From NCBI GenBank assembly GCA_017470735.1, contig JAFUYB010000010.1, forward strand, positions 1 through 35,923: 35,923 nt of DNA, in the 5' to 3' direction. A program made the position numbers and the translations under genes. Each line of letters opens with the position of its first letter. The first letter of the stretch is position 1. The notes under the pieces are model-generated. The model was not told the DNA's origin, ran no database searches, and saw nothing but the letters and a program-made list of their open reading frames with translations. Positions 16,112 to 24,307 of the stretch are shown here, piece after piece. This stretch comes from Lachnospiraceae bacterium. GTDB lineage: Bacteria; Bacillota; Clostridia; Lachnospirales; Lachnospiraceae.

Positions 16112-16774
16112 TCAAATATAAAACCGCCGCTGCAGTTCAAGCCGCGCGGCTCTGCCGCCGACCAAGAGCGTTCCGACGAATAAAAACACGCTCGAACCAA
16201 ACGCCAGCTCCGAAAGCACGGGCACCGTCACGATACCCGCATAGATCAATGCGATCGGCACGGCACCGATCGCGATACCGCCGATCTGGTAGACCATATA
16301 ACTCTGCCAGTTGCGGCGGTTGTAGATCATCAGACCGATCAGGGCGATATTGATCAGAAAAATCGCCCCCGGCAGGACATAGTTGACCGACCAGCCCGCA
16401 AATCCCGTCACGATATCTATGAACAGAATATACGCAAACGACCCGAACAGCGTAAAAATGCTCCTCTTGCGGTAGCCCGCCACCGGATCCGTCATCAGAT
16501 AAAACACCATCGTGCCGAGCAGTATCCCTCCCGCCGCAATGAAGCTCCAATGCATTTTGTCCTTCATATGGAAATCGATATACAGACAGAGTACGGCCGC
16601 CACAAGCGCCAAAAACAGCACGATGCGCCTGCAAATGCCAAGCTTTTTCCGCTGTCCAAAGATATCCGGATAATTCCACTCCGCTTCACCGCCGATTTCG
16701 AGCACGCCCTGGCACAAGGGGCAGGTCTCCGTCGCGTCCTTGATTTCCACACCGCAGTGATGACATTTACTCAT
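16112..16774 (-). CDS. DUF6320-type zinc-ribbon membrane protein
   Basis: 220 residues. A zinc ribbon (C4, C7, C18, C21) sits at the N-terminus; after a linker come six hydrophobic segments from about residue 50 to 210 (for example IVLFLALVAAVLCLYI and SFIAAGGILLGTMVFYL). It is an integral membrane protein with a cytoplasmic zinc ribbon. Its ATG overlaps the stop of the acyltransferase gene (ATGA), so the two are translationally coupled; this pairing fits what I recall of Lachnospiraceae DUF6320 proteins. Function unknown, probably assisting the acyltransferase. Confidence 0.75.
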   Translation of the reverse strand: MSKCHHCGVEIKDATETCPLCQGVLEIGGEAEWNYPDIFGQRKKLGICRRIVLFLALVAAVLCLYIDFHMKDKMHWSFIAAGGILLGTMVFYLMTDPVAGYRKRSIFTLFGSFAYILFIDIVTGFAGWSVNYVLPGAIFLINIALIGLMIYNRRNWQSYMVYQIGGIAIGAVPIALIYAGIVTVPVLSELAFGSSVFLFVGTLLVGGRAARLELQRRFYI

Positions 16775-18051
16775 TTACTGAACACTCCATTCGTTTCAAT
16801 CTGCACGGACACGCCGTCTGCCGCGATCTGCCGGAAGAAGTCCCGCGGAATGCTCGTATCGACAAAAGCCGATGTGATGCTGCAGGCAAGTGTCCCGTTG
16901 TAAGACATGATCGTCACCTTGATCTCCTGCCCTTTGGAAAACGGGATGAACCCGTGGAACATCCGGATGTACGGCTGGTATTCCTTTAAGATCGTGATAT
17001 TCCCGACATTGGTCATCGTCGTCGTGTTGGCAAGCGCCGACTTCGTATAGATCAGGCGGATCGCCAGATTCTTGATCGGAAGCGGCACCGCCCGCGCGAT
17101 AAAGCGGTCCTCATTTGCCACATTGTACGAAAAGATCTCCTCCAAGTGCTCTTTGGTGATCTGTTTTTTAAGGCTCTGGCGGATGATCTGACAGATCTCT
17201 TCAAATGAATAATCCATCCCCGGCTCATCCGGCGCAAACTCCGCAGATACCATCACGAAAAAATTCTTGGTCGTGATCGAATCAAAATACGGGCGCAGAT
17301 TGACCGGAACCGCGACACGGATCGGTCGCTTTTGGGAAACGCCCCTGCCGAAATGGCGGTAGGTGCTGTAGACGAACGCAGACACCAGGTATTCGTTGAT
17401 GCTAAGTCCCAGCCGTCTGCCTGCCGCCTTCAGCTCGTCCACCGGCATATGGCCGTGGATCACGCCGAAACTCTGGTAGGGCAGGCGTTCGCCCGGGATC
17501 AGAAACGCTTTTTTGATCTGATAGGTACTTGCCGCCCTCCGACGGAAATTCGCCTTGAAGCTGTCTTCGCGGTTCAGCGAAGTCTCCGGACTGAATCCGT
17601 CCCCGAGCTTTTCGCGCAGCTCTTGATGCTTAAGGCGCAGATATTGGTAGCACAACTCCCGCAAAAAGGTAAATCCGCCCATCCCGTCAGCAAGGACATG
17701 GAACACCTCAAGGTTGATCCGTTTCTTGTAGTAGGTCACGCGGAACATGTAGTTGTTGTTTTTATTGCGGGGGATCAGACGGCAGGGATAATCGTCTTCC
17801 TCATGCACCCGCGGCGCGGGCTTGCCGTTTTCTTCCATGTAATACCAGAATATCCCGCTGCGCATCCGAAGGTCAAAGCCTGGAAATCTGGGTAATACAA
17901 GATCGACCGCCTGCTGCAGCAGCTTCGGATCGACGGTTTCCGTCATCATGACCTCGATCCGGTAAGTGTTGGTCGTCCTTTCATCGGCAATCACCGGAAA
18001 GACATTCGCCGTATTGTCTAATTTTTCCCATTTGCGGTATTCGCGCGGCAT
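16771..18051 (-). CDS. Condensation-fold (alcohol acetyltransferase-like) acyltransferase
   Basis: 426 residues, with the catalytic motif HVLADGMGG (HxxxDG, about H118 and D122) typical of the chloramphenicol acetyltransferase/condensation superfamily, which includes alcohol acetyltransferases and PapA-like proteins. The C-terminal half has MSYNGTLACSITSAF, like the second substrate-channel segment. No membrane helix is seen, though its coupled neighbour is a membrane protein, so it may act at the membrane on a lipid or alcohol. ATG 18051 follows GGGAGAG; the preceding TTG codon is a less likely start. Substrate unknown. Confidence 0.75.
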   Translation of the reverse strand: MPREYRKWEKLDNTANVFPVIADERTTNTYRIEVMMTETVDPKLLQQAVDLVLPRFPGFDLRMRSGIFWYYMEENGKPAPRVHEEDDYPCRLIPRNKNNNYMFRVTYYKKRINLEVFHVLADGMGGFTFLRELCYQYLRLKHQELREKLGDGFSPETSLNREDSFKANFRRRAASTYQIKKAFLIPGERLPYQSFGVIHGHMPVDELKAAGRRLGLSINEYLVSAFVYSTYRHFGRGVSQKRPIRVAVPVNLRPYFDSITTKNFFVMVSAEFAPDEPGMDYSFEEICQIIRQSLKKQITKEHLEEIFSYNVANEDRFIARAVPLPIKNLAIRLIYTKSALANTTTMTNVGNITILKEYQPYIRMFHGFIPFSKGQEIKVTIMSYNGTLACSITSAFVDTSIPRDFFRQIAADGVSVQIETNGVFSK

Positions 18052-18108
18052 CAAAAACTCTCCCTGTACGATGTGCCTGCCGTGTACGCCTGCATCAGAA
18101 AAACAAAA

Positions 18109-19593
18109 TCACTTACTGTGGTAATTCGCGCGGAACTCATAGCGCGGCTCGCAGGTCAGATTGATGTGCAGCCTGCGTAAAATATCCTCGTCACTGCTTT
18201 CGAGCATGACCGTCGAATGCATCTCTAAGCCCCTGACGCGGTCGAGCTGTTCTAACGCGAGTCTCGCGTCTTCATTTTTCGCGCTTGCGATCGACAAGGC
18301 GATCAGCACCTCGTTGCAGTGCAGACGGGCATCGCGGCTGTCCAAATAACTGCTCTTTAATTTGGTGATCGGCTCAAGCGCTTCGGGCGAGATCAGATGC
18401 AATTCATCAGGCAGCCCCGCTAAGATCTTCAGCGCGTTCAAAAGAACCGAAGCCGATGATACCAAAAGCTCGGTCGTCTTGCCGGTGGTGATCGTCCCGT
18501 CGGGCATCTCGATCGCGGAAGCCGGATGCCCCGTCGCCTCCTCGCGGACTAAAGCCGGACTGACCACGGCGCGGTCGTTGGGCGTAATATCCGCCTGTGA
18601 CAGCAGTGATTCAATCTTTTTCAACGCAGCCTTGGAGCCGCCGCCCTTTTTCACATTGCAAAGCTCCGTGTAATAACGGCGGATAATCTCCTGCCGGGCG
18701 GCCTCCCGGACGACTTCATCGTCGCTGATACAGTTGCCCGCCATGTTAACGCCCATGTCCGTCGGCGATTTGTACGGGCATTCCCCGTAGATCCGTTCAA
18801 ACATCGCCCGCAGCACCGGAAAGATTTCGATGTCGCGGTTGTAGTTGACCGTCGTCTTTTCGTAGGCCTCCAGATGGAACGGGTCGATCATATTGACATC
18901 ATTTAAATCGGCGGTCGCCGCCTCGTAAGCGAGGTTGACCGGATGCTTGAGCGGGATATTCCAGATCGGAAAGGTCTCGAATTTGGCGTAGCCAGCCGAA
19001 ACACCCCTGCGGTGCTCATGGTAAAGCTGGGACAGACAGGTCGCCATTTTGCCGCTGCCCGGTCCCGGCGCCGTCACGACCACAAGCGGACGCGTCGTCT
19101 CAATGTAATCGTTGCGCCCGTAGCCGTCGTCACTGACGATATGCTCAATGTTGTCAGGATAATCCGGGATCAGCCGGAGAATATAGGATTTGATCCCCAA
19201 AGAGGAAAGCTTCTCCCTAAACTTGTCCGCCGCAGGCTCCCCGGTGTACTGGGTGATCGTCACGCTGCCGACATAAAGCCCGAGATGCTGGAAAATGTCC
19301 ACGAGCCGCAGCACATCCTGGTCGTAGGTAATTCCGAGATCGCCGCGCACCTTGCCTCCCGCGATCGCGGATGCCGAGATCACGATGACGATCTCCGCCT
19401 GTTCCTTCAGCTGCAAGAGCATCTGCATCTTGGAATCGGGCAAAAAGCCCGGCAGCACGCGTGAAGCGTGGTAATCGTCGAACAGCTTTCCGCCGAATTC
19501 CAGATACAGCTTGTCGCCAAACTGCGCGATCCTCTCTCTGATGTGCTCCGACTGCATGGTCAGATATTTTGCGTTGTCAAAACCGATCTTCAT
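18109..19593 (-). CDS. DUF1846 family protein
   Basis: 494 residues, full length for this family of uncharacterised cytosolic proteins common in Firmicutes. It starts MKIGFDNAKYLTMQSEHI and contains LYLEFGGKLFDDYHASRVLPGF. Around residues 171-185 it has VVVTAPGPGSGKMATCL, which resembles a P-loop (GPGSGK), suggesting nucleotide binding; a Rossmann-like strand EIVIVISASAIAGGK lies earlier. Function has not been settled as far as I know. It follows the 79-residue ORF by 55 bases and may belong to the leuCD transcript. Confidence 0.85.
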   Translation of the reverse strand: MKIGFDNAKYLTMQSEHIRERIAQFGDKLYLEFGGKLFDDYHASRVLPGFLPDSKMQMLLQLKEQAEIVIVISASAIAGGKVRGDLGITYDQDVLRLVDIFQHLGLYVGSVTITQYTGEPAADKFREKLSSLGIKSYILRLIPDYPDNIEHIVSDDGYGRNDYIETTRPLVVVTAPGPGSGKMATCLSQLYHEHRRGVSAGYAKFETFPIWNIPLKHPVNLAYEAATADLNDVNMIDPFHLEAYEKTTVNYNRDIEIFPVLRAMFERIYGECPYKSPTDMGVNMAGNCISDDEVVREAARQEIIRRYYTELCNVKKGGGSKAALKKIESLLSQADITPNDRAVVSPALVREEATGHPASAIEMPDGTITTGKTTELLVSSASVLLNALKILAGLPDELHLISPEALEPITKLKSSYLDSRDARLHCNEVLIALSIASAKNEDARLALEQLDRVRGLEMHSTVMLESSDEDILRRLHINLTCEPRYEFRANYHSK

Positions 19594-19648
19594 AAATAGT
19601 TCCCGTCTAAAATCCTATGTGCCGCTGCCTGCTGATTGGTGCAGGCCG

Positions 19649-19888
19649 TCATGAGGTTGTCCCAAGATACGACATCACGATCTCCCGGCAGTCATTGATC
19701 GTATCCCCGACGATCGCGATCTCTTCGTTGGTCTTTAAATCCCCACGGTGGATCCGCGTCACTTCGTAGTGATCCAGCTCGATGATGATGCTGTTCAAGA
19801 CATGGTCTTTTTCCACATCCGGCCTCTTTTCCTCTTCGCGTCTTGTCTTCATAATGTCGTCAATTGTCAGATAATGCGGATTTGCCAT
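19649..19888 (-). CDS. Small conserved-looking protein of unknown function
   Basis: 79 residues, soluble and charged, beginning MANPHYLTIDDIMKTRRE and ending IVMSYLGTTS. A strong ribosome binding site (GGGGGAAG) is placed correctly before ATG 19888, which supports real expression. It lies 15 bases after the 52-codon ORF and before DUF1846. I do not recognise the family. Confidence 0.65.
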   Translation of the reverse strand: MANPHYLTIDDIMKTRREEEKRPDVEKDHVLNSIIIELDHYEVTRIHRGDLKTNEEIAIVGDTINDCREIVMSYLGTTS

Positions 19889-19903
19889 AGTGTCTTCCCC
19901 CTT

Positions 19904-20062
19904 CTATAGTTTCAGTTTCTCGTCAATTTTACGAATCTGTTTTTCCGCCAGTGCAATAATGTCTTTATTGTTATCCTTTTTTGCAAGGATCAATGTCTCT
20001 TCCCATTTTTCCTTCTCATCCAAGAGCATCCCTTTGTATTGTGTATCTGTCATTCCCATCAT
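19904..20062 (-). CDS. 52-residue ORF translationally coupled to leuD
   Basis: A short reading frame starts at ATG 20062, overlapping the leuD stop codon as ATGA; a second ATG follows directly at 20059 and has a G-rich site (GGGGG) six bases upstream. The product is helical and highly charged: [19 protein letters not shown] near the start and [14 protein letters not shown] at the end. It would be missed by length cut-offs. The ATGA overlap, ribosome binding site and heptad-like helix argue that it is a real gene. Function unknown. Confidence 0.6.
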   Translation of the reverse strand: MMGMTDTQYKGMLLDEKEKWEETLILAKKDNNKDIIALAEKQIRKIDEKLKL

Positions 20063-20556
20063 GCACCCCCTTTATCATTTATATAATTTACTAACCCTTC
20101 CGAATCAATGATCTTCTGCATGAATTCCGGGAACGCCTGCCCCTGGTAGGTCTCCCCCTTGGTCTCGTTGGTGATCACCCCGGTATCAAAATCCACGCTC
20201 ACCCGGTCGCCGTCATCGATGCCGAGTGATGCTTCCTTGCACTCGATGATCGGCAGTCCGATATTGATCGCATTGCGGTAGAAAATCCGCGCAAAGGTCT
20301 CGGCGATCACGCAAGACACCCCGCTCGCCTTGATCGCGATCGGCGCGTGCTCCCGCGATGAACCGCAGCCGAAATTCTTGGTCGCGACGATCAGATCGCC
20401 CTCTTTGACATTGCTGACAAATTCCTTGTCGATGTCCTCCATGCAATGGGTCGCCAGTTCCTTCGGATCGGACGAATTCAGATACCGCGCCGGAATGATC
20501 ACATCCGTATCGACATTGTCTCCGTATTTATGTACCGTTCCATGTGCTGCCTGCAT
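20059..20556 (-). CDS. leuD: 3-isopropylmalate dehydratase small subunit
   Basis: 165 residues. It forms the swivel subunit of isopropylmalate isomerase, which converts 2-isopropylmalate to 3-isopropylmalate in leucine synthesis. Typical motifs are [16 protein letters not shown] at the start, [11 protein letters not shown] in the middle and the region [15 protein letters not shown]. The short form without extension matches the archaeal/clostridial HacB-like type. ATG 20556 has AAAGGAG upstream; longer in-frame starts have no support. It follows leuC by 96 bases. Confidence 0.95.
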   Translation of the reverse strand: MQAAHGTVHKYGDNVDTDVIIPARYLNSSDPKELATHCMEDIDKEFVSNVKEGDLIVATKNFGCGSSREHAPIAIKASGVSCVIAETFARIFYRNAINIGLPIIECKEASLGIDDGDRVSVDFDTGVITNETKGETYQGQAFPEFMQKIIDSEGLVNYINDKGGA

Positions 20557-20652
20557 ATCTATGGTCTCCTTTCCGTAACCCCGCCAAACGCCCTGCAGCA
20601 TAATCCATTGGATACGCCTGCGTCATATTTGGGGGTGTTTTCCTCTTACCTT

Positions 20653-21912
20653 TTATACCTTCGCCGGATCCGTCAGCTTGCCGGTCAGCGCCGATGCCGC
20701 TGCCACCGCCGGGCTAGCCAGATAGATTTCCGAATCGACATGTCCCATCCTGCCGACGAAGTTGCGGTTGGTCGTCGAAACGCACCGCTCACCTTCGGCG
20801 AGAATACCCATATATCCGCCGAGGCACGGTCCGCAGGTCGGCGTCGAAACGATCGCGCCGGCTTCGATAAAGGTCTTTAAATAGCCCTTTTCCATCGCCT
20901 CTAAATAAATCGCCTGGGTCGCCGGAATCACGATCACGCGCAGGCCTTCTTTGACCTTTTTCCCTTTCAGGATCTCTGCCGCGGCTGCCAGATCGGAAAT
21001 CCGCCCGTTCGTACAGGAACCGATCACGACCTGGTCGATGGAAATATCTCCAGCCTCATCAATTGTCCTGGTATTCTCCGGCAAATGCGGGAATGCCACG
21101 GTCGGACGGAGCGCTGACAGGTCGATCGTGTACTCTGCCGTGTATTCGGCATCCTCATCCGCTTCGTATATCTTGTATTCCCGGTCAGAATGCTCCTTCA
21201 TATAAGCAATCGCCGCGTCATCTACGGGGAAAATGCCGTTCTTGCCGCCTGCTTCGATTGCCATGTTCGCGATCGTAAAACGGTCATCCATGGAAAGCTT
21301 CGCCACGCCGTCGCCGACAAATTCCATCGACTGGTACAATGCCCCGTCCACGCCGATCAGACCGATGATGTGCAAAATCACATCCTTGCCGCTGACATAT
21401 TGGCCGGGCTTGCCTGTCAGGTTGAACTTGATCGCGGACGGCACCTTGAACCATGCCTTGCCCGTCGCCATGCCTGCCGCCATGTCGGTCGACCCGACAC
21501 CGGTCGAGAACGCTCCCAGCGCCCCATATGTACAGGTATGAGAGTCAGCGCCGATCACGACATCCCCGGCAACGGTCAGTCCCTTTTCCGGCAACAGCGC
21601 GTGCTCGATGCCCATCTGCCCCACATCATAATAATGGCTGATGCAGTGCCTGCACGCAAACTCGCGCACCTCTTTGGTGTGCTCTGCCGACTTGATGTCC
21701 TTATTCGGCACAAAATGATCCATGACCAGCGCGATCTTGTCCTTGTCAAACACGCCGTCCACTTTCATCTTGTCCATCTCGTGAATCGCCACCGGTGAAG
21801 TAATGTCGTTCCCCAGCACCAGATCCAGCTCTGCCTCAATCAGCTGTCCCGCCTCGACGGAATCCAAGCCCGCATGCGCCGCTAAAATCTTCTGCGTCAT
21901 CGTCATCCCCAT
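20653..21912 (-). CDS. leuC: 3-isopropylmalate dehydratase large subunit
   Basis: 419 residues, the shorter archaeal/clostridial type. The three iron-sulfur cluster ligands are C300 in GSCTNGR and C360 and C363 in [25 protein letters not shown] marks the substrate site. It works with LeuD. AGGAGGT precedes ATG 21912. leuA and leuB are not in the window, so leucine genes are split. A single promoter with a short leader leaves no room for a T-box or attenuator. Confidence 0.96.
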   Translation of the reverse strand: MGMTMTQKILAAHAGLDSVEAGQLIEAELDLVLGNDITSPVAIHEMDKMKVDGVFDKDKIALVMDHFVPNKDIKSAEHTKEVREFACRHCISHYYDVGQMGIEHALLPEKGLTVAGDVVIGADSHTCTYGALGAFSTGVGSTDMAAGMATGKAWFKVPSAIKFNLTGKPGQYVSGKDVILHIIGLIGVDGALYQSMEFVGDGVAKLSMDDRFTIANMAIEAGGKNGIFPVDDAAIAYMKEHSDREYKIYEADEDAEYTAEYTIDLSALRPTVAFPHLPENTRTIDEAGDISIDQVVIGSCTNGRISDLAAAAEILKGKKVKEGLRVIVIPATQAIYLEAMEKGYLKTFIEAGAIVSTPTCGPCLGGYMGILAEGERCVSTTNRNFVGRMGHVDSEIYLASPAVAAASALTGKLTDPAKV

Positions 21913-21958
21913 GACACGCTACCTCCTTTATATCCTTATGCTTCATACAATTGTTCCT

Positions 21959-21987
21959 ATTTTAGCATATTACAGTAAAAAACACAA
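21959..21987 (-). promoter_or_regulatory. Sigma-A promoter of leuCD
   Basis: Minus strand: TTGTGT (21987-21982), 17-base spacer, TAAAAT (21964-21959), giving a leader of about 40 bases before leuC. The -35 box is only moderately close to the consensus. Confidence 0.5.
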
Positions 21988-21989
21988 AA

Positions 21990-22727
21990 CTAGTCCATAT
22001 TTTCTTTCCGGTAAATGAACCAAAAAGACAAGGACATAAAAAACGCGGTATACAACAGCAGGATCACCAGACCCCGCCGGTCCGCTGCCGCTCCCGCAGA
22101 AATATCGCGCACCATATCGCAGATCAATGACAGCGGCAATACAGAAATAAACTGCCGGATGCCGTCAGGCAGCCGTTCCGCAGAAAAGAATGTGTTGCAC
22201 AGAAACGACATCGGCATAATGATATATGAGGTGAACCGGGGCGCGTCCGCGTAACTTTTTGCCAGAAACGAAAGTGCCAGCGCCAGTGTCGAAAAGACGG
22301 TTCCGTTCAAAAGCAGGATCAAAAAAGACAGCCCGTTAAACACAAGCGGAACCGAAAGCGGCTGTACGATCAAAAGGATAACCAGACTTGCGTACAGCCC
22401 GCGCAGGCTGCCGCCGACGATCTGTCCCGCCAAGAACTGCCATAGCGGCGTCGGCGAGATCAGTACCTGCTCCAATGCTTTTTCATACAGCCTCTGGACG
22501 CTCATATTCTGCATCACCGCCGAAAAGCTTCCCGTCATTGACGCCATCGCCACCAGTCCCGGGATCAAAAAATACAGGTACGGTTTCCCATCCGCATCCG
22601 AACGGATTCCGAGCCCGAACACGATCAGATACATCACCGGCGACAATGCCGCGCTTACCGTGATCTTGAGGAAGTCACGGCGAAACTCTCTCCATTTTTC
22701 CCATAATACTGTCAGGATTCCCATCAT
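21990..22727 (-). CDS. ABC-2 type transporter permease
   Basis: About 245 residues with six hydrophobic helices, e.g. LSPVMYLIVFGLGI, YFLIPGLVAMASM and LSFLILLLNGTVFSTLALALSF, and the ABC2 domain motif around FFSAERLPDGIRQFISVLPLSLICD near residue 180. Such DrrB/NodJ-like permeases export drugs, lipids or polysaccharides with a dedicated ATPase. The start is ambiguous: ATG 22727 and 22724 are adjacent, with only a weak AAAAAGA site, and the ATPase stop lies 12 bases before, so translation is probably coupled. Substrate unknown. Confidence 0.8.
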   Translation of the reverse strand: MMGILTVLWEKWREFRRDFLKITVSAALSPVMYLIVFGLGIRSDADGKPYLYFLIPGLVAMASMTGSFSAVMQNMSVQRLYEKALEQVLISPTPLWQFLAGQIVGGSLRGLYASLVILLIVQPLSVPLVFNGLSFLILLLNGTVFSTLALALSFLAKSYADAPRFTSYIIMPMSFLCNTFFSAERLPDGIRQFISVLPLSLICDMVRDISAGAAADRRGLVILLLYTAFFMSLSFWFIYRKENMD

Positions 22728-22738
22728 TCTTTTTACAT

Positions 22739-23500
22739 TCAAATACGGCCGCCAAGGTTTGCGCCATAAGCTTCCACAAACACATCTTCCAAAGTGGTCT
22801 GTCGGAATGTGGCATTTGCATCGCATTCCGCCAAATAGGCAAGGGCATCTTTACGGCGCGCAAAGAATTTCGTTTTTGTGCCGCTTAACGATTTCCGCTT
22901 ACCCATCTGCTCCTGCTCATCCGCCGCGACACCGTCAACCGCATATTCTCCAAGCCCTTCGATCAGCTCCCGCGGTGTGCCCAGGCTTTTCAGCACGCCC
23001 TCATGCATCATTGCGACGCGATTGCAAAGCTGCTGCGCCTCCTCAATGTAATGCGTTGTCAGCACGATCGTCAGCTTTTGCTGGTTTAAAAGCCTTAGCA
23101 TCTCCCACATTTTGCGGCGGGCGATCGCATCCATTCCCGCTGTCGGCTCATCCAAAAGCAGAATCTCCGGATCGGTCAGCAGCGCCCGGCAGACCATCAG
23201 CCGTCCCTGATACTCCATGATCTCATCCATCGTCATATCCAGCCGCATTGAAAACTCCTGCGTGACGACACTGATCTTTTGTTTCTCCTTGGATGCCTTT
23301 CTGCCAAAGAGCTGCCCGTCAATACGGATTTCTCCCGCCGTCGGCAGCAGCACCGTGGAAAGCATGCCGATCGTCGTCGTCTTTCCGGCTCCGTTCGGTC
23401 CGAGCAGCCCAAAGAATTCCCCGGTCTCAATCTGCAGATTCAGATCAGATACCGCCGTCTGCCCTCCAAATGCTTTTGTCAGATGGATCAATTCAATCAT
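22739..23500 (-). CDS. ABC transporter ATPase lacking the signature/helical segment
   Basis: 253 residues, against about 300 for this DrrA-like group. Walker A GPNGAGKTTT (34-43), Q-loop VVTQEF (79-84), Walker B ILLLDEPTAGMD (113-124) and H-loop TTHYIEEA are all present. Between MEYQGRL and MVCRALLTDPE (residues 96-111) the whole helical subdomain with the LSGGQ signature is missing; about 45-50 residues appear deleted in frame. Without LSGGQ the dimer could not hydrolyse ATP normally, so this transporter is likely inactive or a domain-loss variant. The gene is tightly linked to the permease gene downstream. Confidence 0.82.
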   Translation of the reverse strand: MIELIHLTKAFGGQTAVSDLNLQIETGEFFGLLGPNGAGKTTTIGMLSTVLLPTAGEIRIDGQLFGRKASKEKQKISVVTQEFSMRLDMTMDEIMEYQGRLMVCRALLTDPEILLLDEPTAGMDAIARRKMWEMLRLLNQQKLTIVLTTHYIEEAQQLCNRVAMMHEGVLKSLGTPRELIEGLGEYAVDGVAADEQEQMGKRKSLSGTKTKFFARRKDALAYLAECDANATFRQTTLEDVFVEAYGANLGGRI

Positions 23501-23560
23501 AATGTTCCTCTGCGGTAAAGACCCGCTCCTTTGCGGATGCTTCTTCCTCTCTGCCGGAGC

Positions 23561-24250
23561 CTATTCTTCCTCTTTTGAAATGATGACCGAAAAATATCCC
23601 GCATCCTCCGGCACATCGTCGATAGTATCGTAAACCTTCTCACTCTCCATCCCGCAGTTTTCCACCAGACCTGCCCGCCTTCCACTGTCTTTTAACAGCC
23701 CAAGCGCATCATGGATCCGCCTGCCGGATTTCATCAGCACATAGGTTCCCGTATCCGCAAGCGGCTGGTCGTACCGGTGCACCGCAGGGATAATATGTAT
23801 CGGCTGATCCCACTCAGCAAGCGAAATGTTCAGCCGTGCCGCCGCCGCGCAAAAGGAAGTCACACCGCTGACCATCTGAGTCTTACAGCCATCCGCTTCT
23901 AACAGCCGTTTCAAATAATGAAAGGTGCTGTATACCGTCGGATCACCGAGAGTCAGATAGACCACAGACTTGCCGTCCGTCAGATATTCTTCGATCTTCG
24001 CGGCTCCCTCCCTATGGCTTGCTTCCCGTTCCGCTTCATCGTGTACCATCGGCAGATAGATCGGCAGCAGAGTCTTTTCGGCCAGCTCCGGCACTGCCTG
24101 CACTGCAATGCGGTAGGCCGTCGATTCATTTGCGTCCTTGCCCGGGAACGCGATCACCTCGTGCTCACGGATCAGGCGCGCCGCCTTTAATGTCATCAGC
24201 TCCGGGTCGCCGGGCCCGACGCCGATACAGTATACTTTTGCATTGTTCAA
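23561..24250 (-). CDS. cobI: Precorrin-2/cobalt-factor II C20-methyltransferase
   Basis: 229 residues. It moves a methyl group from S-adenosylmethionine to C20 of precorrin-2 (aerobic) or cobalt-factor II (anaerobic, CbiL), committing the tetrapyrrole to cobalamin. The tetrapyrrole methylase fold shows at VYCIGVGPGDPELMTLKA, VVYLTLGDPTVYSTF and VSGVTSFCAAAARL. The start is TTG 24250, preceded by GAGGAA at normal spacing; the upstream ATG at 24280 has no binding site. It sits directly after cobA-hemD, the enzyme that makes its precursor. Confidence 0.9.
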   Translation of the reverse strand: MNNAKVYCIGVGPGDPELMTLKAARLIREHEVIAFPGKDANESTAYRIAVQAVPELAEKTLLPIYLPMVHDEAEREASHREGAAKIEEYLTDGKSVVYLTLGDPTVYSTFHYLKRLLEADGCKTQMVSGVTSFCAAAARLNISLAEWDQPIHIIPAVHRYDQPLADTGTYVLMKSGRRIHDALGLLKDSGRRAGLVENCGMESEKVYDTIDDVPEDAGYFSVIISKEEE

Positions 24251-24307
24251 TGAATTTCCTCTTTTCTGATTTGCGATCACAGGTATTTTACAATCATTTT
24301 CCTGCGG

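Noticed and set aside
21913..21990. Possible T-box or leucine attenuator before leuC
   Set aside because: The promoter leaves only about 40 bases of leader, too short for either, and no leader peptide rich in leucine is present.
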